From Chitinophaga nivalis (GTDB lineage: Bacteria > Bacteroidota > Bacteroidia > Chitinophagales > Chitinophagaceae): DNA of 64,000 nucleotides. The position numbers and the translations under genes are program-made. Below the pieces are notes generated by a model, which did not search any database, was not told where the DNA came from, and saw only the letters and a program-made list of their open reading frames with translations. Below, piece after piece: positions 52,635 to 62,822 of this stretch. The stretch covers positions 1,594,301-1,658,300 of the forward strand of contig NZ_JAPDNR010000001.1 in the NCBI RefSeq assembly GCF_025989125.1, given 5' to 3'. Numbering within the stretch: position 1 is the stretch's first letter; the number at the start of each line of letters is the position of its first letter.

Positions 52635-55115
52635 ATGAAATATTTTCCACGATATGTCATGTGCTGGCTGTTCCTGTTATGTCCTTTTTTAATGGTTGCT
52701 CAGCAGCCTCCCACTACCTGGATACGTATTAATCAGTTGGGCTATCTGCCGGGCGGCAGCAAAGTAGCGGTATGGGCTACCCAACACGATACCCTGCCCG
52801 CCACTTTTCAGCTGGTGAATGCTGTTACTGGTCAGGTCGTGTTTACCGGCCGTTCCGGTGCTGCATATGGTCGCTATGGCCCTTTTTCTCAGACAGCCCG
52901 GCTTAACTTCAGCGGCTATACGCCGGAGGGGCAATATTACCTGCGAGCCGGCGCCACGGCTTCTCCTGTTTTTCGTATAGGCGATCACGTTTACGATGGT
53001 ACTGCCGACTTTTTGTTACGTTACCTGCGGCAGCAACGCTGTGGTTATAATCCTTTTCTGAAAGACTCCTGTCATACCCATGACGGCTATACGATGTATG
53101 GGCCGATGCCCGACAGTACACATATAGACGTCACCGGTGGCTGGCATGATGCCAGCGATTACCTGCAATATGTGACTACATCCGCCAATGCTGCCTGGCA
53201 CCTGCTGGCTGCCTGCCGCGATTTCCCGGAAGTATTTGCCGATCAGTTTACCGCCAATGGTATGCCTGGCAGTAATCAGGTGAAAGATGTGCTGGATGAA
53301 GCCCGATGGGGACTTGACTGGCTATTGAAGATGCATCCGAAAGCAGACTGGATGTTCAACCAGATTGCCGATGACCGTGATCATCAGGGGATGCGGCTGC
53401 CGAAAGAAGATGATTTTTATGGGAAAGGCTGGGAGCGGCCGGTATATTTCTGTAATGGATTACCACAAGGATTGGGGAAGTATAAGAATAAGACCACCGG
53501 CGTAGCTTCCACTGCCGGAAAGTTTGCCAGCACTTTTGCGCTGGGCGCATCGTTGCTGCAGGCCACCGATACCGGCTATGCTGCGTTGCTCCGTACCCGT
53601 GCATTATCGGCCTATGCAATGGGCGTACAACAACCAGGCGTTTGTCAGACGGCTTCAGTGCGGTCTCCTTATATATATGCAGAAGATAACTGGACCGATG
53701 ATATGGAGCTGGCCGCCGCTTCACTATATAATATGACCCGGCAACCGGCCTACCGGGAAGCCGCCTGGCAATATGCGCAGCAGGAAACCATAACGCCCTG
53801 GCTGGGAAAAGATACTGCCGCGCATTATCAATGGTATCCGTTCATTAATCCCGGCCATGCCGCGCTGGCGGCACAAACCACCGGCACTCGCCGGGAAGCG
53901 CTTATTAATTATTATCGTACCGGTATAGAACGGGTGTGGGCCAAAGCCCGGCAGAATGCTTTTTATCGTGGTATCCCTTTTATCTGGTGCAGTAATAACC
54001 TCACTACTGCTTTTGCCACACAATGTTACTGGTACCGGCAGTTAAGCGGCAGCACGGCCTTTATGGAGCTGGAACAGGCCAATATCGACTGGTTGCTGGG
54101 ATGTAATCCCTGGGGTACCAGTATGATAGGCGGCTTGCCCGCATCCGGCGACAGTCCGGTTGATCCGCATTCTTCCCTGGCTACAATCGGGCATTACCCG
54201 TTGGATGGCGGATTGGTAGATGGGCCGGTATATACCGCTATTTATAAAAACCTGATCGGTATCCGTCTCGCGGAAGCGGATGAATATGCTCCTTTTCAAA
54301 GTGAGCTGGCAGTGTATCATGATGATAACGGTGACTACAGTACGAATGAACCTACCATGGATGGTACGGCATCGCTGGTATATCTGCTGGCTGCGCAGGC
54401 AGCAGAAGGCCGGAAAAAATATACGACCGATGCCGGTGGCATCATCCGGGGCGACAGTACCCGGAAAACACTGACGCTGGTTTTTACCGGCGATGAATTT
54501 GCAGATGGCGGTACCACTATCCGGCATATCCTGCGGCAGCAACAGGTGCCTGGTGCTTTCTTTTTTACCGGGCGCTTTTATGCCACCCCGGCTTTTCAGC
54601 CACTCATCCGGCAATTGCAGGCAGATGGGCATTATCTGGGGCCCCATTCAGACCAGCACCTGCTGTATTGCGACTGGTTGCGGCGCGATAGCCTGCTGGT
54701 CACGCGGGAACAATTTCACGCTGACCTGGCAGCTAATACCGCAAAAATGACTGCGCTGGGTATTCCCGCTCCTGCTTATTTCCTGCCGGCTTATGAATGG
54801 TATAATGATAGCATCGCTGCCTGGACTGCCGCCGCCGGGAAACGACTGGTGAATTTTACCCCGGGTACCGGCTCAAATGCCGATTATACTTTTCCGGCTA
54901 TGGGGAAACGTTACCGGTCGTCGGAAGCCATTTACCAGGCAATTCTGCAGTATGAAGCTACACATCCGGGCGGACTGAATGGTTTTTTGCTCTTAACGCA
55001 CATGGGCACAGATCCCCGCCGGACAGATAAGTTTTATCGCTTATTACCCCGGTTGATTCATATTCTCCGGCAAAAAGGCTATCAGTTTGTACCGCTGCCG
55101 GTATTATTACCGTAA
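52635..55115 (+). CDS. GH9 cellulase fused to a polysaccharide-deacetylase-like domain
   Basis: 826 residues from ATG 52635, the start of a signal peptide ending in MVAQQ. N-terminal Ig-like cellulase domain (about 28-110, INQLGYLPGGSKVAVW). GH9 (alpha/alpha)6 barrel (about 120-590) has the catalytic Asp pair in TGGWHDASDYLQY and proton-donor E572 in TNEPTMDG. The C-terminal deacetylase-like fold (about 610-826) keeps HSDQH (metal ligands) and GAFFFTG, but replaces the usual TFDDG with FTGDEFADG. It should cut beta-glucans extracellularly. Deacetylase activity is uncertain, and it has no T9SS tail. Confidence 0.92.
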   Translation: MKYFPRYVMCWLFLLCPFLMVAQQPPTTWIRINQLGYLPGGSKVAVWATQHDTLPATFQLVNAVTGQVVFTGRSGAAYGRYGPFSQTARLNFSGYTPEGQYYLRAGATASPVFRIGDHVYDGTADFLLRYLRQQRCGYNPFLKDSCHTHDGYTMYGPMPDSTHIDVTGGWHDASDYLQYVTTSANAAWHLLAACRDFPEVFADQFTANGMPGSNQVKDVLDEARWGLDWLLKMHPKADWMFNQIADDRDHQGMRLPKEDDFYGKGWERPVYFCNGLPQGLGKYKNKTTGVASTAGKFASTFALGASLLQATDTGYAALLRTRALSAYAMGVQQPGVCQTASVRSPYIYAEDNWTDDMELAAASLYNMTRQPAYREAAWQYAQQETITPWLGKDTAAHYQWYPFINPGHAALAAQTTGTRREALINYYRTGIERVWAKARQNAFYRGIPFIWCSNNLTTAFATQCYWYRQLSGSTAFMELEQANIDWLLGCNPWGTSMIGGLPASGDSPVDPHSSLATIGHYPLDGGLVDGPVYTAIYKNLIGIRLAEADEYAPFQSELAVYHDDNGDYSTNEPTMDGTASLVYLLAAQAAEGRKKYTTDAGGIIRGDSTRKTLTLVFTGDEFADGGTTIRHILRQQQVPGAFFFTGRFYATPAFQPLIRQLQADGHYLGPHSDQHLLYCDWLRRDSLLVTREQFHADLAANTAKMTALGIPAPAYFLPAYEWYNDSIAAWTAAAGKRLVNFTPGTGSNADYTFPAMGKRYRSSEAIYQAILQYEATHPGGLNGFLLLTHMGTDPRRTDKFYRLLPRLIHILRQKGYQFVPLPVLLP

Positions 55116-55141
55116 CTATTTTTGGTGACTTGCGTTTTTTT

Positions 55142-55190
55142 GCCGAATTTCCTTCGCTGAAAGAAGCAAATAACCGAAATCTAATTCGGC
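55142..55190 (+). promoter_or_regulatory. Inverted repeat after the GH9 gene
   Basis: GCCGAATT (55142-55149) pairs with AATTCGGC (55183-55190). A smaller CCGCACA/TGTGCGG hairpin lies at 55225-55241. They sit in the 239-base gap before susC, which holds no gene; either could belong to its leader. Confidence 0.35.
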
Positions 55191-55354
55191 GCTCATCAAC
55201 CAGTATATCATCACTGTACCACCACCGCACAGGTTGTGCGGCGTAGTAACCGAAGAATAATTTACCTGAAACCTTGAATGGTTTAGCAACGTCCGGTGTG
55301 TTTACCCCCAGTTTCGCGAATCAACTTGAAAAACAACAATTTTAAAATTCTGTT

Positions 55355-58300
55355 ATGAAAATGCATCCACTTAGGAGAATGGCAAGATGCAGTTTGTTCT
55401 TGCTGTTCTTATTCTTCAACTGCCTGGCAACTGCAGCATGGGCGCAGGTTAAAATCACCGGAAAGGTAACGGATGAAGGAGGCGCTCCGCTACCTGGTAT
55501 CACCGTTGCTATCAGAAGTACCAAAGTAGGTACCCAAACAGATGGAGAAGGACGTTATACATTTAATACACCGTTGCAACCGGGTAGTTATACCCTGGCA
55601 TTTTCCGGCATCGGTTTTTCCACCAAAGAAAATACGCTGGTCATCACAGCTAACACCAACACCTATACGTTGTCGACACAGCTTTCCACCGCAGTATCCA
55701 AACTCGATGAAATTGTGGTCACCGGTACATCTGAAGGAACGACCCGGCGACAACTGGGTAACTATATCAGCACCGTAAAAGCCGACGATCTGAATAAAGG
55801 CGCTTCCGGCAACGTGCTGGCAGCCTTGCAGGGTAAAACAGCCGGTGCACAGATTTCGCAGAACTCCGGTGATCCGGCCGGTGGTATCTCCGTAAAACTG
55901 CGGGGTATCAGTACCATCTCCGGTTCTACAGAGCCGTTATATATTGTTGACGGGGTGATTATTGATAACTCCTCTACCCGTGTTACCAACGCCGATCCCA
56001 GTTATGCAGGTGGTGGCGCTACTGGTGGCTCCGGCGGTACTTTTGTAGGAAATGTAGGTCAGAACCGTATCGTAGATATCAATCCGGCAGATATTGAACG
56101 GGTGGAAGTGCTGAATGGTGCAGCGGCAGCGGCCATCTATGGCTCCCGTGCCAACGCAGGGGTAGTACAGATTTTTACCAAAAGAGGTAGCAGTGGTGCG
56201 CCGGAAGTAAGCTTCTCTACCAGCTTTTCCGTTAACCAGCTGCGTAAAAAACTGGAAGTAAATCAGGCCCCGCTGAAATTCGGCGGCTCCCCGGATGTAT
56301 CTACCCAGAACATTCTTACCCCGGATGTGAAAAATACGACGCCGGTAAATCGTTATGACTACCAGGATTATATTTTCCGTACCGGTGTAGGTACTGATAA
56401 TAATCTCTCTGTAGCCGGAGGAAAAGATAAAACGAAATACTATGCTTCCGCCAGTTACTTCTATAACCAGGGTATTATCAAGAATACAGATTTCAGCCGC
56501 TATAGCTTCCGCCTGAACCTGGACCAGGAAATCAACAGCTGGATCAGCATGAATGCCAGCCTGAACTACGTATACAGCAAATCAAATGAAAAGCCGGATG
56601 GGAATACATTTTATTCACCCATGAACTCCGTGACTATCCTGGGTAACTATTATGATATTCAGAAAAGAGATGCACTGGGCCAACTGATGAGTGTGGGTGA
56701 GCGCGGACGGGTAAACCCGGTTTCCGTGATAGAGGATTTCCGCCAACAGCAACAGGTAGGCCGTATCATTGCCGGTGCGGGTGTGAAACTTCGCCCTATT
56801 AAAAACCTGACGGTAGACTACCGGCTGGGTATCGACCACTATAACCAGGACGGTACTACGTTTATGCCGGCTTTTGCCTATAACGTAAGCCCTGGCTTCT
56901 TTGGTGGCGGCCCCAAACTGGATGCTGCACAGAATGGTTATGCCAGTACCGGTTCCAACACGTCGTTTCTCATCAACCACGACCTGAATGCTACCTATAA
57001 CTGGGATATCAACGAAAACCTGTCGTCCGTTACGCAGGTAGGTTATTCCCTGCAATACCAGCGGCAGCACTACGCACTGCAGCAGGGACGCGGCTTACCG
57101 CCGTTTGTACAAACAGCAGACCGGGCTACTACCATCATCCCCGGCGCTGATCAGCGTACCGAGTTATCGATCTCCGGAGAATTTATCCAGCAGAATTTCA
57201 AATACAGAAACCAGTTGTTCCTGACTGGCGCCCTGCGACTGGATGGCTCTTCTGTATTCGGAAAAAATGAAAGAAATCAGCTGTACACCAAATTAAGTGG
57301 TAGCTATGTATTATCCGGTACCGACTACTGGGAGAAACTGGCCGTATCCAAATGGTGGAATCTGTTGAAACTGCGTGCTGCTTACGGTGAATCCGGTAAC
57401 CTTACCGGTATTCCTGCCTATGGCCGCTTCAATACCTATAATGCCACAGCCTTTATTGGCGCAGGTTCCTTCCAGTCGCCTAATACCTACACGGCGCCGG
57501 ATGTGAAACCGGAAAGACAGAAAGAACTGGAGTTCGGTGCTGACCTGGCTTTCCTGAATAACCGTATAGGCTTATCCGTTAACTACTATCAGAAACGGGT
57601 GGAAGATCTGCTGATCAGCAGAGCGATTGCGCCTACCAAAGGTTATTCTTTCTACCTGAACAATATCGGTTCCTTACAGAACAACGGGATAGAGGTAGTA
57701 TTGAACGCCACTCCGGTTAAAACCACCAATTTCACCTGGGATCTGACGGCTATCTTTAACCGTAACCGCAACAAAGCCCTGGATATCGGACAGGCGTTGG
57801 CGTTATATAACACCGTCGGCGGAGCGCCTATCGGCATCGCGAACGGAGAACCCATCGGATTTTTCTACGGTACCTTCTATGCACGGGATGCCAATGGTAA
57901 TATCCTCACTAATGCGGCAGGCATTCCTTTGATGGAAAGAGGTGTACAAAACGGACCATTAACGTATACGCCTGTACGTGATCCGGCTACCGGATTACCA
58001 TCTACCACCAATACGGCGGCGCTGAATAAAAAAATAGGTGATCCTAATCCCCGTTATACTGCTACCCTCACCAATGATTTTCAATACAAAAAATTCGGCT
58101 TGCACATCCAGCTGGATGCGGTACAGGGTGTAGATGTATTTAATGCGGATTTCAGAACCCGCCAGGGTGTGGATAACGGTAAAGTAGCAGAACAGGAAGA
58201 CCTGGGCCTGCTGCCACGTGGTTATATTGCCGGCAGCTACGATATCCTGGAATGGAGGATTGATAATGGCTCTTTTGTAAAACTCCGCGAGCTGGCACTA

Positions 58301-58501
58301 AGCTATAATGTAGGTAAAATAAAAGGCTTCCGCGACCTCACCGTTACCGTAGGTGGCAGAAACCTGATTTCCTGGGATAACTACAGAGGATATGATCCGG
58401 AAGTAAATGCCGCTGGTCAGAGTACCATCCTGCGTGGCATCGACTTCGGTACCGTACCCGTTCCCAGAACTTACAACATTGCGTTGCGTGCTAAATTTTA
58501 A
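55355..58501 (+). CDS. SusC/RagA-family TonB-dependent receptor
   Basis: 1048 residues. Signal peptide to about 30; CarboxypepD_reg-like domain (about 33-110, ITGKVTDEGGAPLPGITVAI, YTLAFSGIGF); SusC TonB box and plug (about 118-275: LDEIVVTGTSEGTTRRQLGN, GISVKLRGIST, EPLYIVDGVI, AAIYGSRANAGVVQIFTK); barrel to the C terminus (NIALRAKF). It imports oligosaccharides or peptides together with the SusD lipoprotein encoded next. No enzymes follow directly, but the GH9 gene lies just upstream, so beta-glucan oligomers are a possible but unproven substrate. Confidence 0.95.
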   Translation: MKMHPLRRMARCSLFLLFLFFNCLATAAWAQVKITGKVTDEGGAPLPGITVAIRSTKVGTQTDGEGRYTFNTPLQPGSYTLAFSGIGFSTKENTLVITANTNTYTLSTQLSTAVSKLDEIVVTGTSEGTTRRQLGNYISTVKADDLNKGASGNVLAALQGKTAGAQISQNSGDPAGGISVKLRGISTISGSTEPLYIVDGVIIDNSSTRVTNADPSYAGGGATGGSGGTFVGNVGQNRIVDINPADIERVEVLNGAAAAAIYGSRANAGVVQIFTKRGSSGAPEVSFSTSFSVNQLRKKLEVNQAPLKFGGSPDVSTQNILTPDVKNTTPVNRYDYQDYIFRTGVGTDNNLSVAGGKDKTKYYASASYFYNQGIIKNTDFSRYSFRLNLDQEINSWISMNASLNYVYSKSNEKPDGNTFYSPMNSVTILGNYYDIQKRDALGQLMSVGERGRVNPVSVIEDFRQQQQVGRIIAGAGVKLRPIKNLTVDYRLGIDHYNQDGTTFMPAFAYNVSPGFFGGGPKLDAAQNGYASTGSNTSFLINHDLNATYNWDINENLSSVTQVGYSLQYQRQHYALQQGRGLPPFVQTADRATTIIPGADQRTELSISGEFIQQNFKYRNQLFLTGALRLDGSSVFGKNERNQLYTKLSGSYVLSGTDYWEKLAVSKWWNLLKLRAAYGESGNLTGIPAYGRFNTYNATAFIGAGSFQSPNTYTAPDVKPERQKELEFGADLAFLNNRIGLSVNYYQKRVEDLLISRAIAPTKGYSFYLNNIGSLQNNGIEVVLNATPVKTTNFTWDLTAIFNRNRNKALDIGQALALYNTVGGAPIGIANGEPIGFFYGTFYARDANGNILTNAAGIPLMERGVQNGPLTYTPVRDPATGLPSTTNTAALNKKIGDPNPRYTATLTNDFQYKKFGLHIQLDAVQGVDVFNADFRTRQGVDNGKVAEQEDLGLLPRGYIAGSYDILEWRIDNGSFVKLRELALSYNVGKIKGFRDLTVTVGGRNLISWDNYRGYDPEVNAAGQSTILRGIDFGTVPVPRTYNIALRAKF

Positions 58502-58521
58502 ATCCTCAAAACAAGCAGATC

Positions 58522-59850
58522 ATGAAACGATATATAAGCTCCATCACCTATAGCTGGCTGATCGCAGCACTACTGGCTGCCACTATAGGCTGCAAAAAAG
58601 ATTATCAGGATCCGTCAGGTCCTTCGGCAGAAGAAGCCTACAGTACTGTAAACGCAGTGACCAATGCAGCAGTGGGCTTACAAAACTGGTATTCGCGCGA
58701 CCGGGTAGGCCTGTTGTATACCACCGTTACTTCCGGCAGTTTGCTGACCGGCGAAACATTTGTTACCAACAGAGGTAATACAGATGAAGCGCAGCTGGGT
58801 ACCGGTGGTAGTACGCTGCTGAATAACAATATTATCGTAACAGGCATGTGGGCGGTTACCAACAAAATCAATTATGAAGCCGACAGTATCCTGCGGAGAA
58901 GTCAGACCCTGGCCTTCCCTGATAAAGGTTATGCCAGCGGCCTGGTAGCGTACACGTCTATCTTCAAGGCCCTGGCCATTGGGGTACAGGCTAATTTCTG
59001 GGAAAAAGTGCCGTCAACCAGCGGAAAACCGAATGATGCAGCGCCCAACGTGACATTCATCTCCGGAAAAGATGGGTATAAAAAGGCAGTAGCGGTGTTG
59101 GATAATGCCATTAATGCGGTGAATGCCGCGCCTATCAGTGATGCCTTTCTGCGTAACATTCCGAAAAGTATCAACGTGGTGAATACCCTGTATGCATTAA
59201 AGGCGCGTTATGCTTTGTATGCCGGGGATTATACCATCGCACTGGAAGCGGCGGGAAAAGTAGACCTGACAGCAAATGGCCGGTCTTCTCTGCAATATAA
59301 TCCACAGGTGATGAATCCGATCTTTACCCTCGTTACCTCCACCAATAACATTTATCAGGTGGTAGATTCTGCGATGGGATTGCCGGTAGCCCTGCAGCCG
59401 GATCTCACAGACAAACGGGTACCTTTCTATATTTCCCGTCCTGTTCCGCCGGGTCCGCGTTTCAGCATCAACGGATTTTTCTCTACCAATGTAGACTCTG
59501 TTCCTATCTTCCTGCCGGGCGAGATTTTGCTGATACAGGCAGAATGCCATGCCCGCCAGCACAATGTAGAAGAAGGGCTGAAAGCATTGAACCGGGTAGT
59601 GACGAAAAAGCCGGCAGATGATCCGTTCCGCGTAGGGGCTGATCTGCCGAAAGTAAATACTGCAGATGAAGCTACGCTGCTGACACTGATTTATAAACAC
59701 CGTCGCATAGAATTATTTATGGGAGGACAGGAGCTGGAAGACAGCCGTCGTTTTGGCCGCCCCGTGACGGAACGTAAAAGGAATTATTTCCCTTATCCTT
59801 TTGTAGAAAGAAATGATAATCCGAATACACCGGATGATCCGGCTTTCTAG
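58522..59850 (+). CDS. SusD/RagB-family nutrient-binding lipoprotein
   Basis: 442 residues. Lipobox IGC near residue 24. The SusD pattern is seen in AAVGLQNWYSRDRVG, GMWAVTNKINYEADSIL, ALKARYALYAGDYTIALEAAGKV (TPR-like helices), and the C-terminal LTLIYKHRRIELFMGGQELED. It sits as a lid over SusC at the cell surface and binds the ligand. It is 21 bases after susC and ends before a strong terminator. Confidence 0.93.
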   Translation: MKRYISSITYSWLIAALLAATIGCKKDYQDPSGPSAEEAYSTVNAVTNAAVGLQNWYSRDRVGLLYTTVTSGSLLTGETFVTNRGNTDEAQLGTGGSTLLNNNIIVTGMWAVTNKINYEADSILRRSQTLAFPDKGYASGLVAYTSIFKALAIGVQANFWEKVPSTSGKPNDAAPNVTFISGKDGYKKAVAVLDNAINAVNAAPISDAFLRNIPKSINVVNTLYALKARYALYAGDYTIALEAAGKVDLTANGRSSLQYNPQVMNPIFTLVTSTNNIYQVVDSAMGLPVALQPDLTDKRVPFYISRPVPPGPRFSINGFFSTNVDSVPIFLPGEILLIQAECHARQHNVEEGLKALNRVVTKKPADDPFRVGADLPKVNTADEATLLTLIYKHRRIELFMGGQELEDSRRFGRPVTERKRNYFPYPFVERNDNPNTPDDPAF

Positions 59851-59865
59851 GGAGGTAAATAGTAT

Positions 59866-59915
59866 AAAAGAGAAAGGGCGTATTGGTTGGCAAACCAGTA
59901 CGCCCTTTCTCTTTT
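59866..59915. terminator. Bidirectional terminator between susD and the AraC gene
   Basis: Very long stem from AAAAGAGAAAGGGCG (59866 on) to CGCCCTTTCTCTTTT (to 59915), about 22 bp with one mismatch and a GGCA loop. It overlaps the last two bases of the convergent araC gene. Confidence 0.93.
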
Positions 59916-60903
59916 ATTGTTTGGCTTTCCCGGGAGGAACGCCGAATTTCTTGCGGAAAGCAGTAGCGAAATGTTGCACGGAAGAATAACCTAGTTCGTT
60001 GGCAATCGTTTTAATCGGATAACCGGATAACAACTGTTCTCTTGCCTGCAGCAGCCGGATTTCATTCAGGTAGCCGAAAACGGTATGGTTAAATACTTCC
60101 TTAAAACCGGTTTTCAGTTTGAATTCATTGATACCTACAATTTTAGCCAGCTCTGGTAAAGAAGGCGTGGCGTCTATATTTTGAATGAGGTATTCCCGGG
60201 CCTGATGGATCGCCTCTTTATCATGTGCCGACTTTAGTACAGACCGGGGGCCGGACTGATGTGCCTTTTCAAAGGAGTAGGCTTGCAGTGTCAGTAATTC
60301 AATACACTTAGCCTGCAAGAAAAGCAGTTTTAAACCTCCCTGAAAACGGCAGTTCATAATATCCCGGATGCAGTGATGCATCTCAGGCGTGATGGCCTGG
60401 TTCTCGTCTGACAGATCTACAGATTTTCCTTTCGCTATACTTTCACAGAATCGCGCGAGTAAGGTACCGGTATCTTTTACCAGGTTCAGGAAATGCTCGC
60501 TGGTAAAGTGTACTTCAAAAAATTTATAGGGTTGCCCGGTATTGTAGTAGCCAATGCCATCCAACTCCCGGGTATAGAGCATGTTATGCTGCTGAGAGAT
60601 AAAATTGTATTTGTGCCCGTTCATCTTGTTTTCCATGACACCGCCACCGGACAGGGCAAAGTGGAGTTCCACAAAGTTGGGTCGGTTAATAGCGTGAAAA
60701 CGCAGCTCTTCTTTACGGATGTGCATATCTCCGTAAACAATAAAGATATTAGGCAGGGTGATCTGTACCAGCTCCATATCTCCGAAAGGAAAACTGTATC
60801 GCTCTCTCCGTTCTTTTACCAGTGGTTCAAGCAGGTCTGCAGCAAGTGGATACTGACCTAAATTAATCCAACGCCCTGCTTCATCACTTATGCTCATGGA
60901 CAT
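59914..60903 (-). CDS. AraC-family regulator, PchR-like
   Basis: 329 residues. The N-terminal ligand-sensing part (about 1-215) is cupin-like (VELHFALSGGGVMENKMNG, YKFFEVHFTSEHFLNL). The C-terminal double HTH (about 230-328) has LPELAKIVGINEFKLKTGFK and IANELGYSSVQHFATAFRKK. PchR-type AraC proteins sense siderophores or related ligands. It is divergent from two exporter-type ABC genes, a layout known from siderophore loci, and the region between has three copies of a TCCGTTT motif. Iron control is inferred. Confidence 0.9.
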   Translation of the reverse strand: MSMSISDEAGRWINLGQYPLAADLLEPLVKERRERYSFPFGDMELVQITLPNIFIVYGDMHIRKEELRFHAINRPNFVELHFALSGGGVMENKMNGHKYNFISQQHNMLYTRELDGIGYYNTGQPYKFFEVHFTSEHFLNLVKDTGTLLARFCESIAKGKSVDLSDENQAITPEMHHCIRDIMNCRFQGGLKLLFLQAKCIELLTLQAYSFEKAHQSGPRSVLKSAHDKEAIHQAREYLIQNIDATPSLPELAKIVGINEFKLKTGFKEVFNHTVFGYLNEIRLLQAREQLLSGYPIKTIANELGYSSVQHFATAFRKKFGVPPGKAKQ

Positions 60904-60909
60904 AAATAC

Positions 60910-61000
60910 TCCGTTTAGTATTAAAAGCTATCCGTTTTATATAAAGTTCTTTTTTAGATAAGCAACACCTTTGAACCAAAGTTATCATTATTTAAACGGA
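60910..61000. promoter_or_regulatory. Candidate AraC operators and divergent promoter region
   Basis: TCCGTTTA (60910-60917), TCCGTTTTA (60931-60939) and, reversed, TTTAAACGGA (60991-61000) are three copies of one motif between araC and the ABC genes. On the minus strand TAACTTTG (60977-60984) matches the minus-7 element for araC; the reversed copy lies just upstream of it, consistent with autoregulation. Confidence 0.5.
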
Positions 61001-61020
61001 ATATCAATAACACCGCTATT

Positions 61021-62775
61021 ATGAAAGAAACGAAACCCCGGAGTGGCGTAAGCCGGCTGCTGGAAATTGCCGGGAAAAGGAAAAAGCTGTTGCTTTTGTC
61101 GGCGATACTGGCTGTGGCGCACGTATTACTGGCTATAGTGCCCTATATCCTGATCTATACCATTATTAAGGCCATGCTTACCCCGCCTGTTGATGTTGCC
61201 CTGATTCAACATAATATCCTGCTGGCGGCAGGCGCTTCCCTGGCTTCCTATGCCTTGCTATATGCATCGGGTATGGCTTCACACGTAGCCGCTTTTAATA
61301 TTTTATATGAGCTACGGAAGCAGATGGCAGAAAAGTTAGGAAAGCTGCCATTAGGTTTTATTAACAAAAACAATTCCGGCGCTTTAAAGAAGATAATGGC
61401 AGATGATGTGGAGCGGATTGAAAATTTTATTGCGCATAGCATTCCTGATTTTGTAAAAGGAATTACCCTCCCGCTTATTACCCTGGTATATTTATTTGTT
61501 ACCGACTGGCGGCTCGCCATCAGCAGCTGTTTGCCGATAGTACTGCTGGCAGCGGTGATGCCTTTACTGTTCAGTAAAAAACGTACGGATGTATTACGGG
61601 AATACCATCGTTCTCTGGAAGAGATGAATGCAGGCATTGTTGAATTTGTACGGGGGATGCCTGTGATCAAAATATTTGGTCATACCGCGGGCAGCTTTGA
61701 TCAGTACAGTGGCCGGGCCTATCGCTTTAAAGAGATGGTGATTGCCTATATCCGGGATGTTTCGCCAGGATTTGGCATTTTTATCAGTTTTATCAGCAAT
61801 GCTTCCCTGCCGGTACTGGCATTGGGGAGTTATCTGTATTTCTCCGGAGGAATTACCCTGTCGGTATTATTTCTCTTCCTGATACTGGGCGTGGGTTATA
61901 TCCGCCCGCTGTTTGCGCTCAGTAACCTGGGCTCCCAGATTTCCCTGATCAACCATGGTGTAAAGCGGCTGGATGAAATCCTGTTCAGTCATGAGCAGGA
62001 AACAGCTGGTCACGAGGTGTTGTCGGATGATTTCAGCATCCGGTTCGAAAATGTTTCTTTCAGTTATGATGGGAAGCGGAATGTGCTGGAGCGTGTAAAT
62101 TTCACCGTGCCACAAGGTACTATTACTGCGCTGGTGGGACCATCCGGTTCAGGTAAGTCTACTGCTGCCCAGTTGGTAGCCCGCTTCTGGGATGTACAGG
62201 AGGGACACATTTTTATTGGGCAGCAGGATATCCGCAAAGTAGCGCCGGAAGAGCTGATGCGGCAGGTGTCTTTTGTTTTTCAGGATAACTTTATGTTTCA
62301 TCAGAGCCTGTACGAAAATATCCGGATGGGCATGGATAAAACAGCAGCAGAAATTGTTGCTGCCGCAAAGGCGGCGCAGTGCCACGACTTCATCAGCAAG
62401 CTTCCGCAGGGATATGAGACTTTTTATGGTAGCAAAGGCGTACACCTCAGCGGAGGAGAACAACAACGGATACAGCTGGCCAGAGCGATCCTGAAAGATG
62501 CCCCCGTGCTGGTGCTGGATGAAGCAACCGCCTTCAGTGATCCGGAGAATGAGCAGCTGATTCAGCAGGCTTTCAATAAACTGATCAGTAATAAAACCGT
62601 CATCATTATTGCGCATCGTCTCAGCACCATTACCAGCTGTGATCAGATTGTGGTGATGAAAGGCGGACAGGTGGTAGGCAGTGATCAGCATACACAGCTA
62701 CTGGAAAGCTGTGAACTGTATGCCAATATGTGGAATGCCCATACCCGGGCCAAAAACTTTGCCATCACGGCATAG
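61021..62775 (+). CDS. ABC transporter, fused permease-ATPase (half-transporter 1)
   Basis: 584 residues. Six-helix membrane domain (about 15-310) then an ATPase: Walker A GPSGSGKST (about 373-381), Q-loop VSFVFQDNFM, signature LSGGEQQRIQLARAIL (about 476), Walker B VLVLDEATAFSD. Paired with the second half-transporter 47 bases downstream it probably forms a heterodimer. Neighbouring PchR-like AraC suggests the YbtP-YbtQ/IrtAB-type siderophore class, in which exporter-fold proteins import iron-siderophores. The substrate is inferred only from context. Confidence 0.93.
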   Translation: MKETKPRSGVSRLLEIAGKRKKLLLLSAILAVAHVLLAIVPYILIYTIIKAMLTPPVDVALIQHNILLAAGASLASYALLYASGMASHVAAFNILYELRKQMAEKLGKLPLGFINKNNSGALKKIMADDVERIENFIAHSIPDFVKGITLPLITLVYLFVTDWRLAISSCLPIVLLAAVMPLLFSKKRTDVLREYHRSLEEMNAGIVEFVRGMPVIKIFGHTAGSFDQYSGRAYRFKEMVIAYIRDVSPGFGIFISFISNASLPVLALGSYLYFSGGITLSVLFLFLILGVGYIRPLFALSNLGSQISLINHGVKRLDEILFSHEQETAGHEVLSDDFSIRFENVSFSYDGKRNVLERVNFTVPQGTITALVGPSGSGKSTAAQLVARFWDVQEGHIFIGQQDIRKVAPEELMRQVSFVFQDNFMFHQSLYENIRMGMDKTAAEIVAAAKAAQCHDFISKLPQGYETFYGSKGVHLSGGEQQRIQLARAILKDAPVLVLDEATAFSDPENEQLIQQAFNKLISNKTVIIIAHRLSTITSCDQIVVMKGGQVVGSDQHTQLLESCELYANMWNAHTRAKNFAITA

Positions 62776-62822
62776 ACAGCAACGGCAATTTATATCAGAC
62801 AACTTTAGTAACAATCGCAACA

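Noticed and set aside
38018..59850. One single polysaccharide utilisation locus
   Set aside because: The glycan genes are split by several terminators, opposite strands and housekeeping genes such as mqo; only the SusC/SusD pair and a few neighbours form tight units.
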